Of a stretch of DNA of 47,276 nt, positions 32,206 to 39,915 are shown one piece after another. Numbering within the stretch: the first letter of the stretch is position 1; the number at the start of each line of letters is the position of its first letter. The position numbers and the translations under genes are program-made. Origin of the DNA: an uncultured Clostridia bacterium. Lineage in GTDB: Bacteria; Bacillota; Clostridia; Christensenellales; Aristaeellaceae. The notes below the pieces were generated by a model that saw nothing but the letters and a program-made list of their open reading frames with translations, was not told where the DNA came from and searched no databases. Location of the stretch: assembly GCA_946413245.1 (NCBI GenBank), contig CAMKJS010000018.1:1-47276 (forward strand), read 5' to 3'.

Positions 32206-33474
32206 TTGGCGGGCAAGGAACGGATGCTGGTGACAGGCGGTCACGCGCTGGAAGGACAGGTTCGCGTCAGCGGAGGAAAAAATACCGCGGTTGCGGTGAT
32301 TCCGGCAACGCTGCTGTCCGACGAGCCCTGTACGGTGGAAAACCTGCCGGACATTGACGACGTGCACGCTCTGGCGGATATTCTGACGGAGCTGGGAGCC
32401 AAGGTGGAATATGAGCCCGGCAAGTCGATGCGGGTAGATCCCCGGCCGGCGGAAGGAAACAGGGTATCCTACCGGAACGCGCAGCGCCTTCGTGCCAGCT
32501 ACTATCTGCTGGGGGCCTTGCTGGGGCGCTGCGGGAAGGCCTATGTGCCTACTCCCGGGGGATGCGAGATCGGGTCACGGCCTGTGGATCAGCATCTGAA
32601 GGGCTTTCAGTCTATCGGGGCGGAAGCGGGGGAAATCGGAGGCCTTCTGACCGCGGAGAGCGACTGCCTCACCGGCGGAGACGTGTTCTTTGACATGGTG
32701 ACCGTCGGCGCTACGGTCAATGTGATGCTGGCGGCGGTCAAGGCGAAGGGCAACACGGTAATCTACAACGCGGCGAAAGAACCGCACATCGTCGATCTGG
32801 CCAACTTCCTGAACAGTATGGGCGCCCGGATCAAAGGCGCCGGTACGGACATCATCCGGATCCGCGGCGTGCAGCGGCTGCACGGAACCACCTATGCCGT
32901 GATTCCGGATCAGATTGAGACCGGCACCCTGATGATCGCCGCGGCAGCGACCGGCGGAGACATCATCGTGAACGGATGCATCCCCACCCATATGGACGCC
33001 CTGAGCGCGAAGCTGCTGGAGATGGGCGTCAAGGTGACCGATTATGACGACGCCATCCGGGTGCACGTGGTGGGCCCGCGGCGGGCGATCAACGTTAAGA
33101 CCCAGGTATATCCCGGCTTCCCGACGGATCTGCAGCAGCCCATGAGCGCGCTGCTGACCACCGCCAGGGGAACCAGTATCGTGACGGAAACGATTTTTGA
33201 GTCGCGTTTCCGCCATCTGGACGAAATCCGGCGCATGGGCGCCCGGGTCCGGGTGGTGGAGCGGACCGCTATTATCGAAGGCGTACAGGAACTGTACGGC
33301 GCTCCGATGACCGCCACGGATCTGCGGGCCGGAGCGGCGCTGATCATCGCCGGGCTGATGGCCCGGGGCGTGACAGAGATTTATGAACCGGAGTTTATCG
33401 ACCGGGGATATGAGCATATAGAAGACAAGCTTCGCTCCCTGGGCGCCGTGATCAGCCGGGAGGAGTTCTGCTGA
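32206..33474 (+). CDS. murA: UDP-N-acetylglucosamine 1-carboxyvinyltransferase
   Basis: A 422-residue EPSP-synthase-fold enzyme that transfers enolpyruvate from PEP to UDP-GlcNAc, the first committed step of peptidoglycan synthesis. Recognisable parts are the N-terminal G-Q-V-R-V-S-G-G-K-N (about 17-26), the active-site loop P-T-P-G-G-C-E-I-G-S-R-P with catalytic Cys120, and C-terminal T-D-L-R-A-G-A-A-L-I-I-A-G-L. The cysteine is the residue targeted by fosfomycin in the family. The start is a TTG with GGGAGGTG 7 nt upstream; an ATG at 32224 is the alternative. The gene overlaps the next start by one base. Confidence 0.95.
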   Translation: MAGKERMLVTGGHALEGQVRVSGGKNTAVAVIPATLLSDEPCTVENLPDIDDVHALADILTELGAKVEYEPGKSMRVDPRPAEGNRVSYRNAQRLRASYYLLGALLGRCGKAYVPTPGGCEIGSRPVDQHLKGFQSIGAEAGEIGGLLTAESDCLTGGDVFFDMVTVGATVNVMLAAVKAKGNTVIYNAAKEPHIVDLANFLNSMGARIKGAGTDIIRIRGVQRLHGTTYAVIPDQIETGTLMIAAAATGGDIIVNGCIPTHMDALSAKLLEMGVKVTDYDDAIRVHVVGPRRAINVKTQVYPGFPTDLQQPMSALLTTARGTSIVTETIFESRFRHLDEIRRMGARVRVVERTAIIEGVQELYGAPMTATDLRAGAALIIAGLMARGVTEIYEPEFIDRGYEHIEDKLRSLGAVISREEFC

Positions 33475-34010
33475 TGAGCAATCCCTTTGAGGCGCTGGAG
33501 CTGACGCCCTTTGCCGACCCGGAGGAGATCCGCGCGGCATACCGGAAGCTGGTGAAGCAGTGCCACCCGGACATGATTCAGGATCCGGAGGAAAAGAAAC
33601 AGGCCCAGGCGCGCATGGTGCAGCTGAACCTGGCCTATGAGGAAGCGTTGCGGATGGCGGTGCCGAAGCCCCGGGCGTCAACCACGCCGGAACTGACGAA
33701 GGAAGACGCCATCGCCCTGGCGGAGAAAATGCTGGCGCGGGACAATCCGGAAAGCGCGCTGCGCCAGCTGCTGCGGGCGGAAAGCCGGGACGCTTTCTGG
33801 CACTACACCCAGGGGCGGGTGCTGATGCGCATGGAGCAGTACGACAGCGCGCACCAATCCTTTCGGGAAGCCATCCGGATGGATCCGGAGAACCGGGAAT
33901 ACCGTCGGAGCGCGCTGGATGCCACCATCGCTCTGCGGAAATCCCAGACGCTGCAGGGGAAACTGAAGAAGTTCTGGAAGGATATTTCCGTGATCGGAAA
34001 GAGAAACTGA
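33474..34010 (+). CDS. J-domain protein with TPR-like C-terminus
   Basis: A 178-residue protein. Residues 1-65 form a J domain with the H-P-D motif in K-Q-C-H-P-D-M, the part that stimulates DnaK ATPase. The remainder (about 78-178) is helical and TPR-like, with A-L-A-E-K-M-L-A-R-D-N-P-E-S-A-L-R-Q-L and Y-D-S-A-H-Q-S-F-R-E-A-I-R-M-D-P-E-N. There is no glycine/phenylalanine linker or zinc finger, so it is not a general DnaJ. Its start overlaps the murA stop (TGATG), so it is translationally coupled to murA. The client protein is unknown. A terminator follows at once. Confidence 0.87.
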   Translation: MSNPFEALELTPFADPEEIRAAYRKLVKQCHPDMIQDPEEKKQAQARMVQLNLAYEEALRMAVPKPRASTTPELTKEDAIALAEKMLARDNPESALRQLLRAESRDAFWHYTQGRVLMRMEQYDSAHQSFREAIRMDPENREYRRSALDATIALRKSQTLQGKLKKFWKDISVIGKRN

Positions 34011-34014
34011 GAAG

Positions 34015-34057
34015 CTGTGAAGAGAAGACGAAAGAAGTCAGCGCTTCACAGTTTTTT
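34015..34057 (+). terminator. Terminator of the murA operon
   Basis: CTGTGAAG (34015-34022) pairs with CTTCACAG (34044-34051), with a 21-nt loop and TTTTTT following. Confidence 0.8.
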
Positions 34058-34123
34058 CGTGTCATAAAAGGATTTTTCTGCTATTCTGTCTGCAAGACAG
34101 AGAGCGGGAAGGGGACAGACGGT

Positions 34124-35350
34124 ATGAACAGCGGGAAGAGAAACGAGCGGCTGATGCTGACCGCAATATTTCTGTTCTGGTTTTCGGTCTATACGTATCC
34201 GTCCTTTCTGACGACGTACGTAACGAACACCCTTGGCGCGGCGAAGGTTATGGCCGGTATGATCGTCGGCAGCTACGGCCTGACGCAGATGCTCCTGCGG
34301 ATTCCCCTGGGTATCCTGTCGGATGTGATGAAAAAGCGGAAGCTGTTCGTGGTGATCGGCTTTGTCCTGTCGATTGGCTCGTCGGCAGGCCTGACGGCAG
34401 CGGCAATGCTGGCAGGACAGGAGAATGTTCCGGAAAGCCTGCTGTTCGCCGTGCTGATTTTCCGGGGAATGGCCGGAATGACGGCAGCGACCTGGGTGAA
34501 CTTTTCCGTGCTCTATGCTTCCGGCTACAGGGGAGAACAGGTCGCCGCCGCCATGAGCCGGATTACGGTTCCGCAATGCGGTTCGCAGATTGTCGCCATG
34601 CTCCTGGGCGCGCAGCTCGCCGGATATGTCGGGGAGGTCTGGGCGTTTGTTCTGGCTGCTGCCGCGGGTATTGCGGGGCTCATCGTCGTGATCCGGGTGA
34701 AGGAACAGCCGCCGGAAGGCGAACCCATGACGCTGAAGGGGTTCGTGGAAGTCGCGAAAAATCCCCGGCTGATTTCCGGCACGACTCTGGCGATCCTGTA
34801 TCAGCTGGTTACCTGGGCGACGGTGCAGGGTTTTGTGCAGAACTGGGCGAAGGACGTAGTGGGAATGACGACAGCTCAGCTCGGATATCTGTCCGTTGCC
34901 AATCTTCTGCCGACAACGATCCTGTCCCGCTTTTCCGGCACGGTGCTGGAACCGAAATTCGGGAGGCGGCCGGTGCTTGCCGCGGGCTTTGCGGTGATGG
35001 CTGTCGCCTGCTTCCTGTATCCGACAACGTCTTCCATGGCTTCACTCATAGCCGTGCAGGCGCTTCTGGGCTCCGGTGTGGGACTGCTGATGCCGCTCAC
35101 GATGGCCAGCGCCATTGAGACCGTTCCGGATGCGAAACGCGGCGCCGCCATGGGAATTTATCAGGCGCTCTACGGGATCGGAATGTTCCTTGGACCCGTG
35201 ATCGGCGGTATGGTGATTGAGAAGTTCAGCGGACCGGCGGCGGATCCTGTTCCGGTTCAGGGCTATATCGCAAATTTCTATGCGGCTATGGGGATCGCGC
35301 TGGCGGGCGGGGTTCTTGCGGTCGTGATGAAGAGCGGGAATAAAAGATAA
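34124..35350 (+). CDS. MFS transporter
   Basis: A 408-residue major facilitator with about 12 membrane segments. The first loop between segments 2 and 3 holds R-I-P-L-G-I-L-S-D-V-M-K-K-R-K, a form of the family G-x-L-x-D-x-x-x-R-K motif. The N-terminus (A-I-F-L-F-W-F-S-V-Y-T-Y) and the segment G-M-T-A-A-T-W-V-N-F-S also fit. The ATG follows GGAAGGGG. It is monocistronic and bounded by hairpins. The substrate is not deducible from sequence or neighbours. Confidence 0.93.
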   Translation: MNSGKRNERLMLTAIFLFWFSVYTYPSFLTTYVTNTLGAAKVMAGMIVGSYGLTQMLLRIPLGILSDVMKKRKLFVVIGFVLSIGSSAGLTAAAMLAGQENVPESLLFAVLIFRGMAGMTAATWVNFSVLYASGYRGEQVAAAMSRITVPQCGSQIVAMLLGAQLAGYVGEVWAFVLAAAAGIAGLIVVIRVKEQPPEGEPMTLKGFVEVAKNPRLISGTTLAILYQLVTWATVQGFVQNWAKDVVGMTTAQLGYLSVANLLPTTILSRFSGTVLEPKFGRRPVLAAGFAVMAVACFLYPTTSSMASLIAVQALLGSGVGLLMPLTMASAIETVPDAKRGAAMGIYQALYGIGMFLGPVIGGMVIEKFSGPAADPVPVQGYIANFYAAMGIALAGGVLAVVMKSGNKR

Positions 35351-35351
35351 A

Positions 35352-35373
35352 CCGTTCTTCTCAGACAGAACGG
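35352..35373. terminator. Weak bidirectional terminator
   Basis: CCGTTCT (35352-35358) pairs with AGAACGG (35367-35373) across an 8-nt loop between the convergent MFS and NlpC/P60-like genes. T-runs are short on both strands. Confidence 0.55.
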
Positions 35374-35384
35374 CGTATCATTGT

Positions 35385-36332
35385 TTACTGGTTTCCGTAT
35401 TTGTACCAGCAGAATTCCTCGATGTTCTCCCATGGCATGACAGTCAGCCAGGTGCCGTCCGGCAGGGTGAAGTACCAGGTGTCCTGCAGCTGGGCGGTCA
35501 CGTGCATCGGAGCGTCCTTCGGGTCCACCCCGAGGATGGAAACCATGACGCCGCCGTCGGTGACGGAGGCTACGTGATACTTGGCCAGGCCGTTGTGAAT
35601 CAGCCACTGGAAACGGGCGGCAATGGAGGCGTTGTTGGAGGTGTGCAGCACCAGCGGATAATCCAGATAGGCATCCAGCTCCGGCACCTGCTCCGCCGTA
35701 TAGCCGAACTGCCGCAGGGTGCCCAGATACATGCCGGTGTGAGTGTTCGGGTTGCGGCGGACAAAGACGTCGCCCGGATGCAGAGCCTGCGCGACCTCCT
35801 CCCAGGGAGGCAGCGGAGCGGACTGATCGAAAATATGATAGGAGCGGACGACGAGCAGCCGGTCGACTCCGGGCCAGCCGTAGCCCTTATCCTTTTTCCA
35901 TACCCAGTTGACATAGCCGACGCAGTCAAACCCGTAGACGTAGAACGTATTTTTCTTATACCAGACGGGGCTGTTCATCCAGGCCTTCTGCACGATGTAG
36001 TCCGGCTCCTTGGCGAACACGTGGCTGGCGGCGCGGCCGCCGAAGAAATAGGGAACGCCGAAGGCCAGCCGCGGCGTGACCTCCGCGCCGGTAAGCAGGT
36101 TATACCGCTCCAGGAAGGGATTGCCTTCCTCCAGCAGGGACAGAGCGATATCCAGCGTCTGACACCGGGTAACGGAGCCGTCCCGGAGCACCTGGGCCTT
36201 TTCCTCCTCCGTCCATTCCGCCGGCGCGGGAAAGCGGAAGTCGAAATCTGGCTCCCACTGATCAGCGGCTGACGCGGCGGACAAAAGGAAGCACAGCAGG
36301 AGCAGCAGTGCCGGGAAGCGGAATCGTGTCAT
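35385..36332 (-). CDS. Secreted NlpC/P60-like cysteine hydrolase
   Basis: A 315-residue protein with a Sec signal (about 1-23, end S-A-A-S-A-A-D). The central part has G-F-D-C-V-G-Y-V-N-W-V (Cys137), which matches the NlpC/P60 pattern D-C-x-G-F/Y-x-x-W. A later H-P-G-D-V-F-V-R-R-N-P-N-T-H-T-G-M-Y-L-G has His198 at the expected second catalytic position. Such enzymes cut peptide stems of peptidoglycan. The segment between the two residues is longer than in minimal P60 domains, so a divergent relative or an amidase-type CHAP fold is possible. The ATG at 36332 has GGAGG 10 nt upstream. It is divergent from the phosphodiester glycosidase gene, with separate promoters in the shared gap. Confidence 0.75.
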   Translation of the reverse strand: MTRFRFPALLLLLCFLLSAASAADQWEPDFDFRFPAPAEWTEEEKAQVLRDGSVTRCQTLDIALSLLEEGNPFLERYNLLTGAEVTPRLAFGVPYFFGGRAASHVFAKEPDYIVQKAWMNSPVWYKKNTFYVYGFDCVGYVNWVWKKDKGYGWPGVDRLLVVRSYHIFDQSAPLPPWEEVAQALHPGDVFVRRNPNTHTGMYLGTLRQFGYTAEQVPELDAYLDYPLVLHTSNNASIAARFQWLIHNGLAKYHVASVTDGGVMVSILGVDPKDAPMHVTAQLQDTWYFTLPDGTWLTVMPWENIEEFCWYKYGNQ

Positions 36333-36487
36333 ATACAAGGAACCTCCGTGATGAAAGGGTTGCCGGCAGGATGACCGAGGAAACGGCGCAGTCGTACAGA
36401 TGATTCCGGGCCGTACTAAAGAACGGGAAGACGGCGGGCAGCTTTTTCGCCGGCGCTGCATGCCTCGCTGTGTTTGACGGTTGCTCC

Positions 36488-36516
36488 ATTATTCCACGTT
36501 CACCGGCGTTTGTCAA
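36488..36516 (-). promoter_or_regulatory. Promoter of the NlpC/P60-like gene
   Basis: On the minus strand TTGACA (36516-36511), a 17-bp spacer and AATAAT (36493-36488) form a strong SigA promoter. The leader is about 150 nt. Confidence 0.75.
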
Positions 36517-36527
36517 CGAGACCGGGC

Positions 36528-36556
36528 TTGAGAAGCCGGGCGGAATGGTGTAAAAT
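36528..36556 (+). promoter_or_regulatory. Promoter of the phosphodiester glycosidase gene
   Basis: TTGAGA (36528-36533), a 17-bp spacer and TAAAAT (36551-36556). Its -35 lies only 11 bp from that of the divergent promoter, so the two may compete for polymerase. Confidence 0.75.
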
Positions 36557-36579
36557 AGGCCTGAAAGGGGAGTTGCGCA

Positions 36580-37500
36580 ATGAGAAAACGGTGGATCTGT
36601 CTGCTGGCCGCGCTGTGGCTGTGCCTGCTGCCGTTTGCGGCGTTCGCGGAGGAGGAAGCGCAGCTGCCGGAAATCCCGGACAAACCGGAACCGCCGGCGG
36701 AATACGCGTATTCCGGCAAGACGGTCCGGGAGTATGATTCGGACACCCTGAGGTATACGGTGGAAAAGGTGAAGATCGACCGGGTGGTCTGCTACCTGAG
36801 CAAGATCTGGGTGCAGGATCCGGCGAAGCAGATCGTGAAGCAGACCGCGGTGTGGCGCAAGAACATTCAGCTACCCGTCAACATGGCCAAGAAGGTTCCC
36901 GGGGCGGCGCTGGTGATCAACGGGAGCGGCTATGTGAGCCCCACCTATCCCTGGATTCCGGAAGATTATCCGGGAACCGGCAAGGATTACTATTACACGC
37001 CGCTGGGGTCGCTGACCGTGACCGGCGGAGAAGTGTTCCGGAATCTGGAGGGCGTGCCCTATTACGGGCTGACCCTGGAGGCGGATGGCCTGCAGATGTA
37101 CGCGGGGGAGAACAACGAGACGGTGCTGGCCCGGGAACCGCTGGAAACCTGGTCCTTCTACGTCAATTGCCCGATGCTGCGGAACAATGAGGACCTGCTG
37201 CCGGAGGACTGGTCCTTTGCGGATAAAGCTGCCCGGCGCACCGTGATCGCCCGGGTGAACCGGAACAATTACCTGATCCTCTCCGTGAGCAACGAAGGAG
37301 GAAGAGGCCTGACCCTGCGCCGCGTCAGCGCGTTCTTTCAGGAGAACTTTACGGCCGAGTGGGTGTACAACCTGGACGGAGGCCCGTCCTCCGCGCTGAT
37401 CTGCCGCGCGAAGGGCAAAAAGACGCTGAAGACGATCATGGGAGGTTCCGCGAAGGACGCGGATATCATGGCCTTCCGGGAACTGCCGGAGGAGCCGTGA
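36580..37500 (+). CDS. Secreted phosphodiester glycosidase family protein
   Basis: A 306-residue protein with a Sec signal (1-23, end A-A-F-A-E). It carries the phosphodiester glycosidase (NAGPA, formerly DUF2233) features: A-L-V-I-N-G-S-G-Y near 110-118, P-L-G-S-L-T-V near 141-147 and the hallmark N-L-D-G-G-P-S-S-A-L at 264-273. Family members hydrolyse sugar-1-phosphodiester bonds, such as N-acetylglucosamine phosphodiesters, and in bacteria may modify wall or capsule polymers. The gene is followed after 44 bp by a GtrA-type gene and probably shares its transcript. Family firm, substrate unknown. Confidence 0.87.
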   Translation: MRKRWICLLAALWLCLLPFAAFAEEEAQLPEIPDKPEPPAEYAYSGKTVREYDSDTLRYTVEKVKIDRVVCYLSKIWVQDPAKQIVKQTAVWRKNIQLPVNMAKKVPGAALVINGSGYVSPTYPWIPEDYPGTGKDYYYTPLGSLTVTGGEVFRNLEGVPYYGLTLEADGLQMYAGENNETVLAREPLETWSFYVNCPMLRNNEDLLPEDWSFADKAARRTVIARVNRNNYLILSVSNEGGRGLTLRRVSAFFQENFTAEWVYNLDGGPSSALICRAKGKKTLKTIMGGSAKDADIMAFRELPEEP

Positions 37501-37544
37501 GGGGATCCGTGGCAGTACAGAAAAGGAATACGAGGCACTGAAGG

Positions 37545-37982
37545 ATGGAGAAAAAGGAGAATCGGGTCTGGGAGATGCTGCGCTTCGCGATTTCCGGCGG
37601 CGTATGCTTCCTGATTGAGCTGGCGGCGCTGATGCTGCTGCGGGACCGCTGCGGGCTGGATACGCTGATCGCGACGCCTATCGCGTTTCTGATTTCCGTC
37701 GTCGTGAACTACCTGCTGTGCGTGCGGTGGGTGTTTCACGGCGCGGCGGAGCAGAAAAACGCGGCGAAAATGGGCTTCCTGATCACCAGCGTGGCCGGGC
37801 TCCTGCTGAACGAAGGGCTGATGTATCTGTTCCGCCTGATCCTGGGGGAGGACGCGGTGGTGCTGACCGTTTTCTCCTACGCGGTGAAGATGGTAATGAT
37901 CAACAAGGCCCTGGCTACCCTGATCGTGATGATCTGGAACTATTTTACGAAGCGGCTGATTCTGCGGCGCTCCGTCAAATAA
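37545..37982 (+). CDS. GtrA family membrane protein
   Basis: A 145-residue membrane protein with four predicted segments. It has the GtrA-like beginning R-F-A-I-S-G-G-V-C-F-L-I-E-L and V-V-N-Y-L-L-C-V-R-W-V-F after the second segment. GtrA proteins are thought to move undecaprenyl-phosphate-linked sugars across the membrane or to assist wall glycosylation. The ribosome site is weak (AAGG). Position after the phosphodiester glycosidase gene and before a strong terminator suggests a two-gene unit linked to surface glycans; this link is inference. Confidence 0.88.
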   Translation: MEKKENRVWEMLRFAISGGVCFLIELAALMLLRDRCGLDTLIATPIAFLISVVVNYLLCVRWVFHGAAEQKNAAKMGFLITSVAGLLLNEGLMYLFRLILGEDAVVLTVFSYAVKMVMINKALATLIVMIWNYFTKRLILRRSVK

Positions 37983-37984
37983 AA

Positions 37985-38023
37985 AACAAAAAAACCGGTC
38001 CGCCCGATCAATGGGCGGACCGG
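37985..38023. terminator. Strong bidirectional terminator
   Basis: CCGGTCCGCCC (37995-38005) pairs with GGGCGGACCGG (38013-38023). An A-rich tract precedes it, giving a T-run for purC on the minus strand, and AATTGTTTT follows it for the GtrA gene. Confidence 0.9.
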
Positions 38024-38030
38024 AATTGTT

Positions 38031-38744
38031 TTATGCGTGCTCCTTCAGCCGGCGCATGATTTCCTGATAGGCGTCTTCCACGCCGCCCAGGTCCCGGCGG
38101 AACCGGTCCTTATCCAGCTTCTCGTGGGTTTTGGAATCCCAGAGGCGGCAGGTGTCCGGGCTGATCTCGTCCGCCAGCACGATGGTCCCGTCGCTGAGAC
38201 GGCCGAACTCCAGCTTGAAATCCACCAGGGTGACGCCGGCTTCCAGCCAGAAGGCCTTCAGAAAGTCGTTCACCGCGAAGGCGTACTTCTTGATGGTCTC
38301 GATTTCCTCCCGGGTGGCCAGGTTCATGGCGATGGCGTGATACGCGTTCATCAGCGGATCGCCGAGCTCGTCGTTCTTATAGGAGAACTCAATGGTGGGG
38401 GCGGAGAAGACCACGCCTTCCTCCACGCCGTAGCGCTTGGAGAAGGAGCCCGCGGCGATATTCCGGATAATGACCTCCAGGGGAACGATGCTGACGCGGC
38501 GCACCAGCGTATCCCGCTCGGAAAGCTCCTCCACGAAGTGCGTGGGGACTCCGGCTTTCTCCAGCCGCTTCATGAGCTGGTTGCTCATCTGATTATTGAT
38601 GACGCCCTTGCCGACGATGGTGCCCTTTTTCAGGCCGTTGAAGGCGGTGGCGTCGTCCTTATAGGAAACGATCAGCAGTTCCGGATCATCGGTCCGATAC
38701 ACTTTCTTGGCTTTTCCCTCATAGAGCTGTTCTCCCCTGGTCAT
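38031..38744 (-). CDS. purC: Phosphoribosylaminoimidazole-succinocarboxamide synthase
   Basis: A 237-residue SAICAR synthetase, which joins aspartate to CAIR with ATP in purine synthesis. Family features are Y-E-G-K-A-K-K-V-Y near the N-terminus, [23 protein letters not shown] and [14 protein letters not shown]. Length is standard. The ATG at 38744 is chosen because GGGAGGG lies upstream; an extension to 38813 would run through the promoter. It stands alone rather than in a pur operon and ends at a strong terminator. Confidence 0.97.
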   Translation of the reverse strand: MTRGEQLYEGKAKKVYRTDDPELLIVSYKDDATAFNGLKKGTIVGKGVINNQMSNQLMKRLEKAGVPTHFVEELSERDTLVRRVSIVPLEVIIRNIAAGSFSKRYGVEEGVVFSAPTIEFSYKNDELGDPLMNAYHAIAMNLATREEIETIKKYAFAVNDFLKAFWLEAGVTLVDFKLEFGRLSDGTIVLADEISPDTCRLWDSKTHEKLDKDRFRRDLGGVEDAYQEIMRRLKEHA

Positions 38745-38775
38745 GGCTGCATCCCTCCCGCTTGATTTCGAGTGC

Positions 38776-38804
38776 ATTATCCCGCATTTCCGCTGCCCTG
38801 TCAA
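38776..38804 (-). promoter_or_regulatory. Promoter of purC
   Basis: On the minus strand TTGACA (38804-38799), a 17-bp spacer and GATAAT (38781-38776), about 32 bp before the ATG. No PurR box or guanine riboswitch was recognised. Confidence 0.85.
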
Positions 38805-38832
38805 TGGAACCATCGGGCGAAAAACGGGGAGA

Positions 38833-38916
38833 AAAAAACAGAGCCGGAAGCAAGTGAAGAGATTTGATTTGCCTTTGGCAAATCAATCAGGCAGAAAATA
38901 AAAAACAGAGCCGGAA
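38833..38916 (+). repeat. 17-bp direct repeat with central inverted repeat
   Basis: AAAAAACAGAGCCGGAA occurs at 38833-38849 and 38900-38916. Between the copies a perfect stem TTGATTTGCC/GGCAAATCAA (38864-38873 and 38877-38886) with a TTT loop is present. The second repeat copy forms one arm of the DegV terminator, so the first looks like a duplicated half terminator. Confidence 0.7.
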
Positions 38917-38927
38917 AACCGGCTCTG
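38896..38927 (-). terminator. Terminator of the DegV gene
   Basis: CAGAGCCGG (38906-38914) pairs with CCGGCTCTG (38919-38927) across AAAA. On the minus strand the stem is followed by TTTTTTATTTT. Confidence 0.88.
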
Positions 38928-38937
38928 AAAAAAGACA

Positions 38938-39810
38938 TCAGGGATTGCGGGGTTTGGTGCCCAGGAAGCACACGGCTGTGGTGCCCGGGCCGCAATGGGC
39001 GCCGATCACGGGGCCCACATGCTCGATCATGACGTTGGCGCCGGGCAGTTTCTGCAGCACCAGCACCTTGAGCCGCTCCGCGTCCTCCTCGGCGTCGGCG
39101 TTCAGCACGAGGATGGGGCTTTCGGCGGGATCGGGAGCGAACTCCATCATCCGTTCCACCAGGGTGGCCAGGGCCTTTTTCCGGCCGCGAACCTTATCCA
39201 CGGACTGCAGGGTTCCGTCGGAAGCCTCCGCGATAATCGGCTTCAGGTCCAGCATGGTACCGATGGTGGCGGCAGCGGAAGAGATTCTGCCACCGCGCTT
39301 CAGATATTTCAGGTCATCCACGGTGAACACGCCCTGGGAGCGGAGCTTGTTGGCCTCCACCCATGCAGCCACCTCTTCCATGGACTTACCGGCCCGGTAC
39401 AGCTCATGGGCCTTCAGCACCAGCAGGGTCATAGGACCGGAGATGCTCAGGGTGTCCACCACCGTGAACTTCCGTTCCGGATACTTCTTCAGCAGCTTTT
39501 CCCGGGCGGAATAGACCGCCTGCAGCGTGCAGCTCAGCTTGCTGGAAAAGGCGATAAACAGGAGATCCTTCTCCTGCAGGATCGGGTCAAAGTATTCCAG
39601 ATACGCTTCCTCGTTCAGGGCGGAAGTTACCGGAACCGCGCCTTCGCGCATCATGTTGAAGTAGCTTTTATGATCCAGCATCTGGCCGAGATCGTCAAAA
39701 TACTCCGTGCCGTTGAGCGCATAGGGCATGTAGACAACAGGAATGTCGTACTGCTGTTTCAGATGAAACGGCAGATCGCTGTCGCTGTCGGTCATCAGAA
39801 CGTATTCCAT
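38938..39810 (-). CDS. DegV family fatty-acid-binding protein
   Basis: A 290-residue DegV/FakB-like protein. The N-terminus Y-V-L-M-T-D-S-D-S-D-L-P and V-V-Y-M-P-Y-A-L-N-G mark the family. T-S-A-L-N-E near 54-59 and S-S-K-L-S-C-T-L-Q-A follow. The last third has I-G-T-M-L-D-L-K-P-I-I near 190-200 and V-I-G-A-H-C-G-P-G-T near the end. Members bind a fatty acid and present it to a FakA kinase; no fakA-type gene is in the window. The ATG at 39810 follows AAGGAGG. It has its own promoter and terminator. Confidence 0.93.
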   Translation of the reverse strand: MEYVLMTDSDSDLPFHLKQQYDIPVVYMPYALNGTEYFDDLGQMLDHKSYFNMMREGAVPVTSALNEEAYLEYFDPILQEKDLLFIAFSSKLSCTLQAVYSAREKLLKKYPERKFTVVDTLSISGPMTLLVLKAHELYRAGKSMEEVAAWVEANKLRSQGVFTVDDLKYLKRGGRISSAAATIGTMLDLKPIIAEASDGTLQSVDKVRGRKKALATLVERMMEFAPDPAESPILVLNADAEEDAERLKVLVLQKLPGANVMIEHVGPVIGAHCGPGTTAVCFLGTKPRNP

Positions 39811-39857
39811 GGGTCGTGCCTCCTTGAGAATAAAAGAATGAATCAATAAACATCCCT

Positions 39858-39886
39858 ATTGTAGCCCAGGAGCGCCTAAAAATCAA
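39858..39886 (-). promoter_or_regulatory. Promoter of the DegV gene
   Basis: On the minus strand TTGATT (39886-39881), a 17-bp spacer and TACAAT (39863-39858). Confidence 0.75.
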
Positions 39887-39915
39887 GCCTGCGACACGTT
39901 CCGAACATCAGATGA

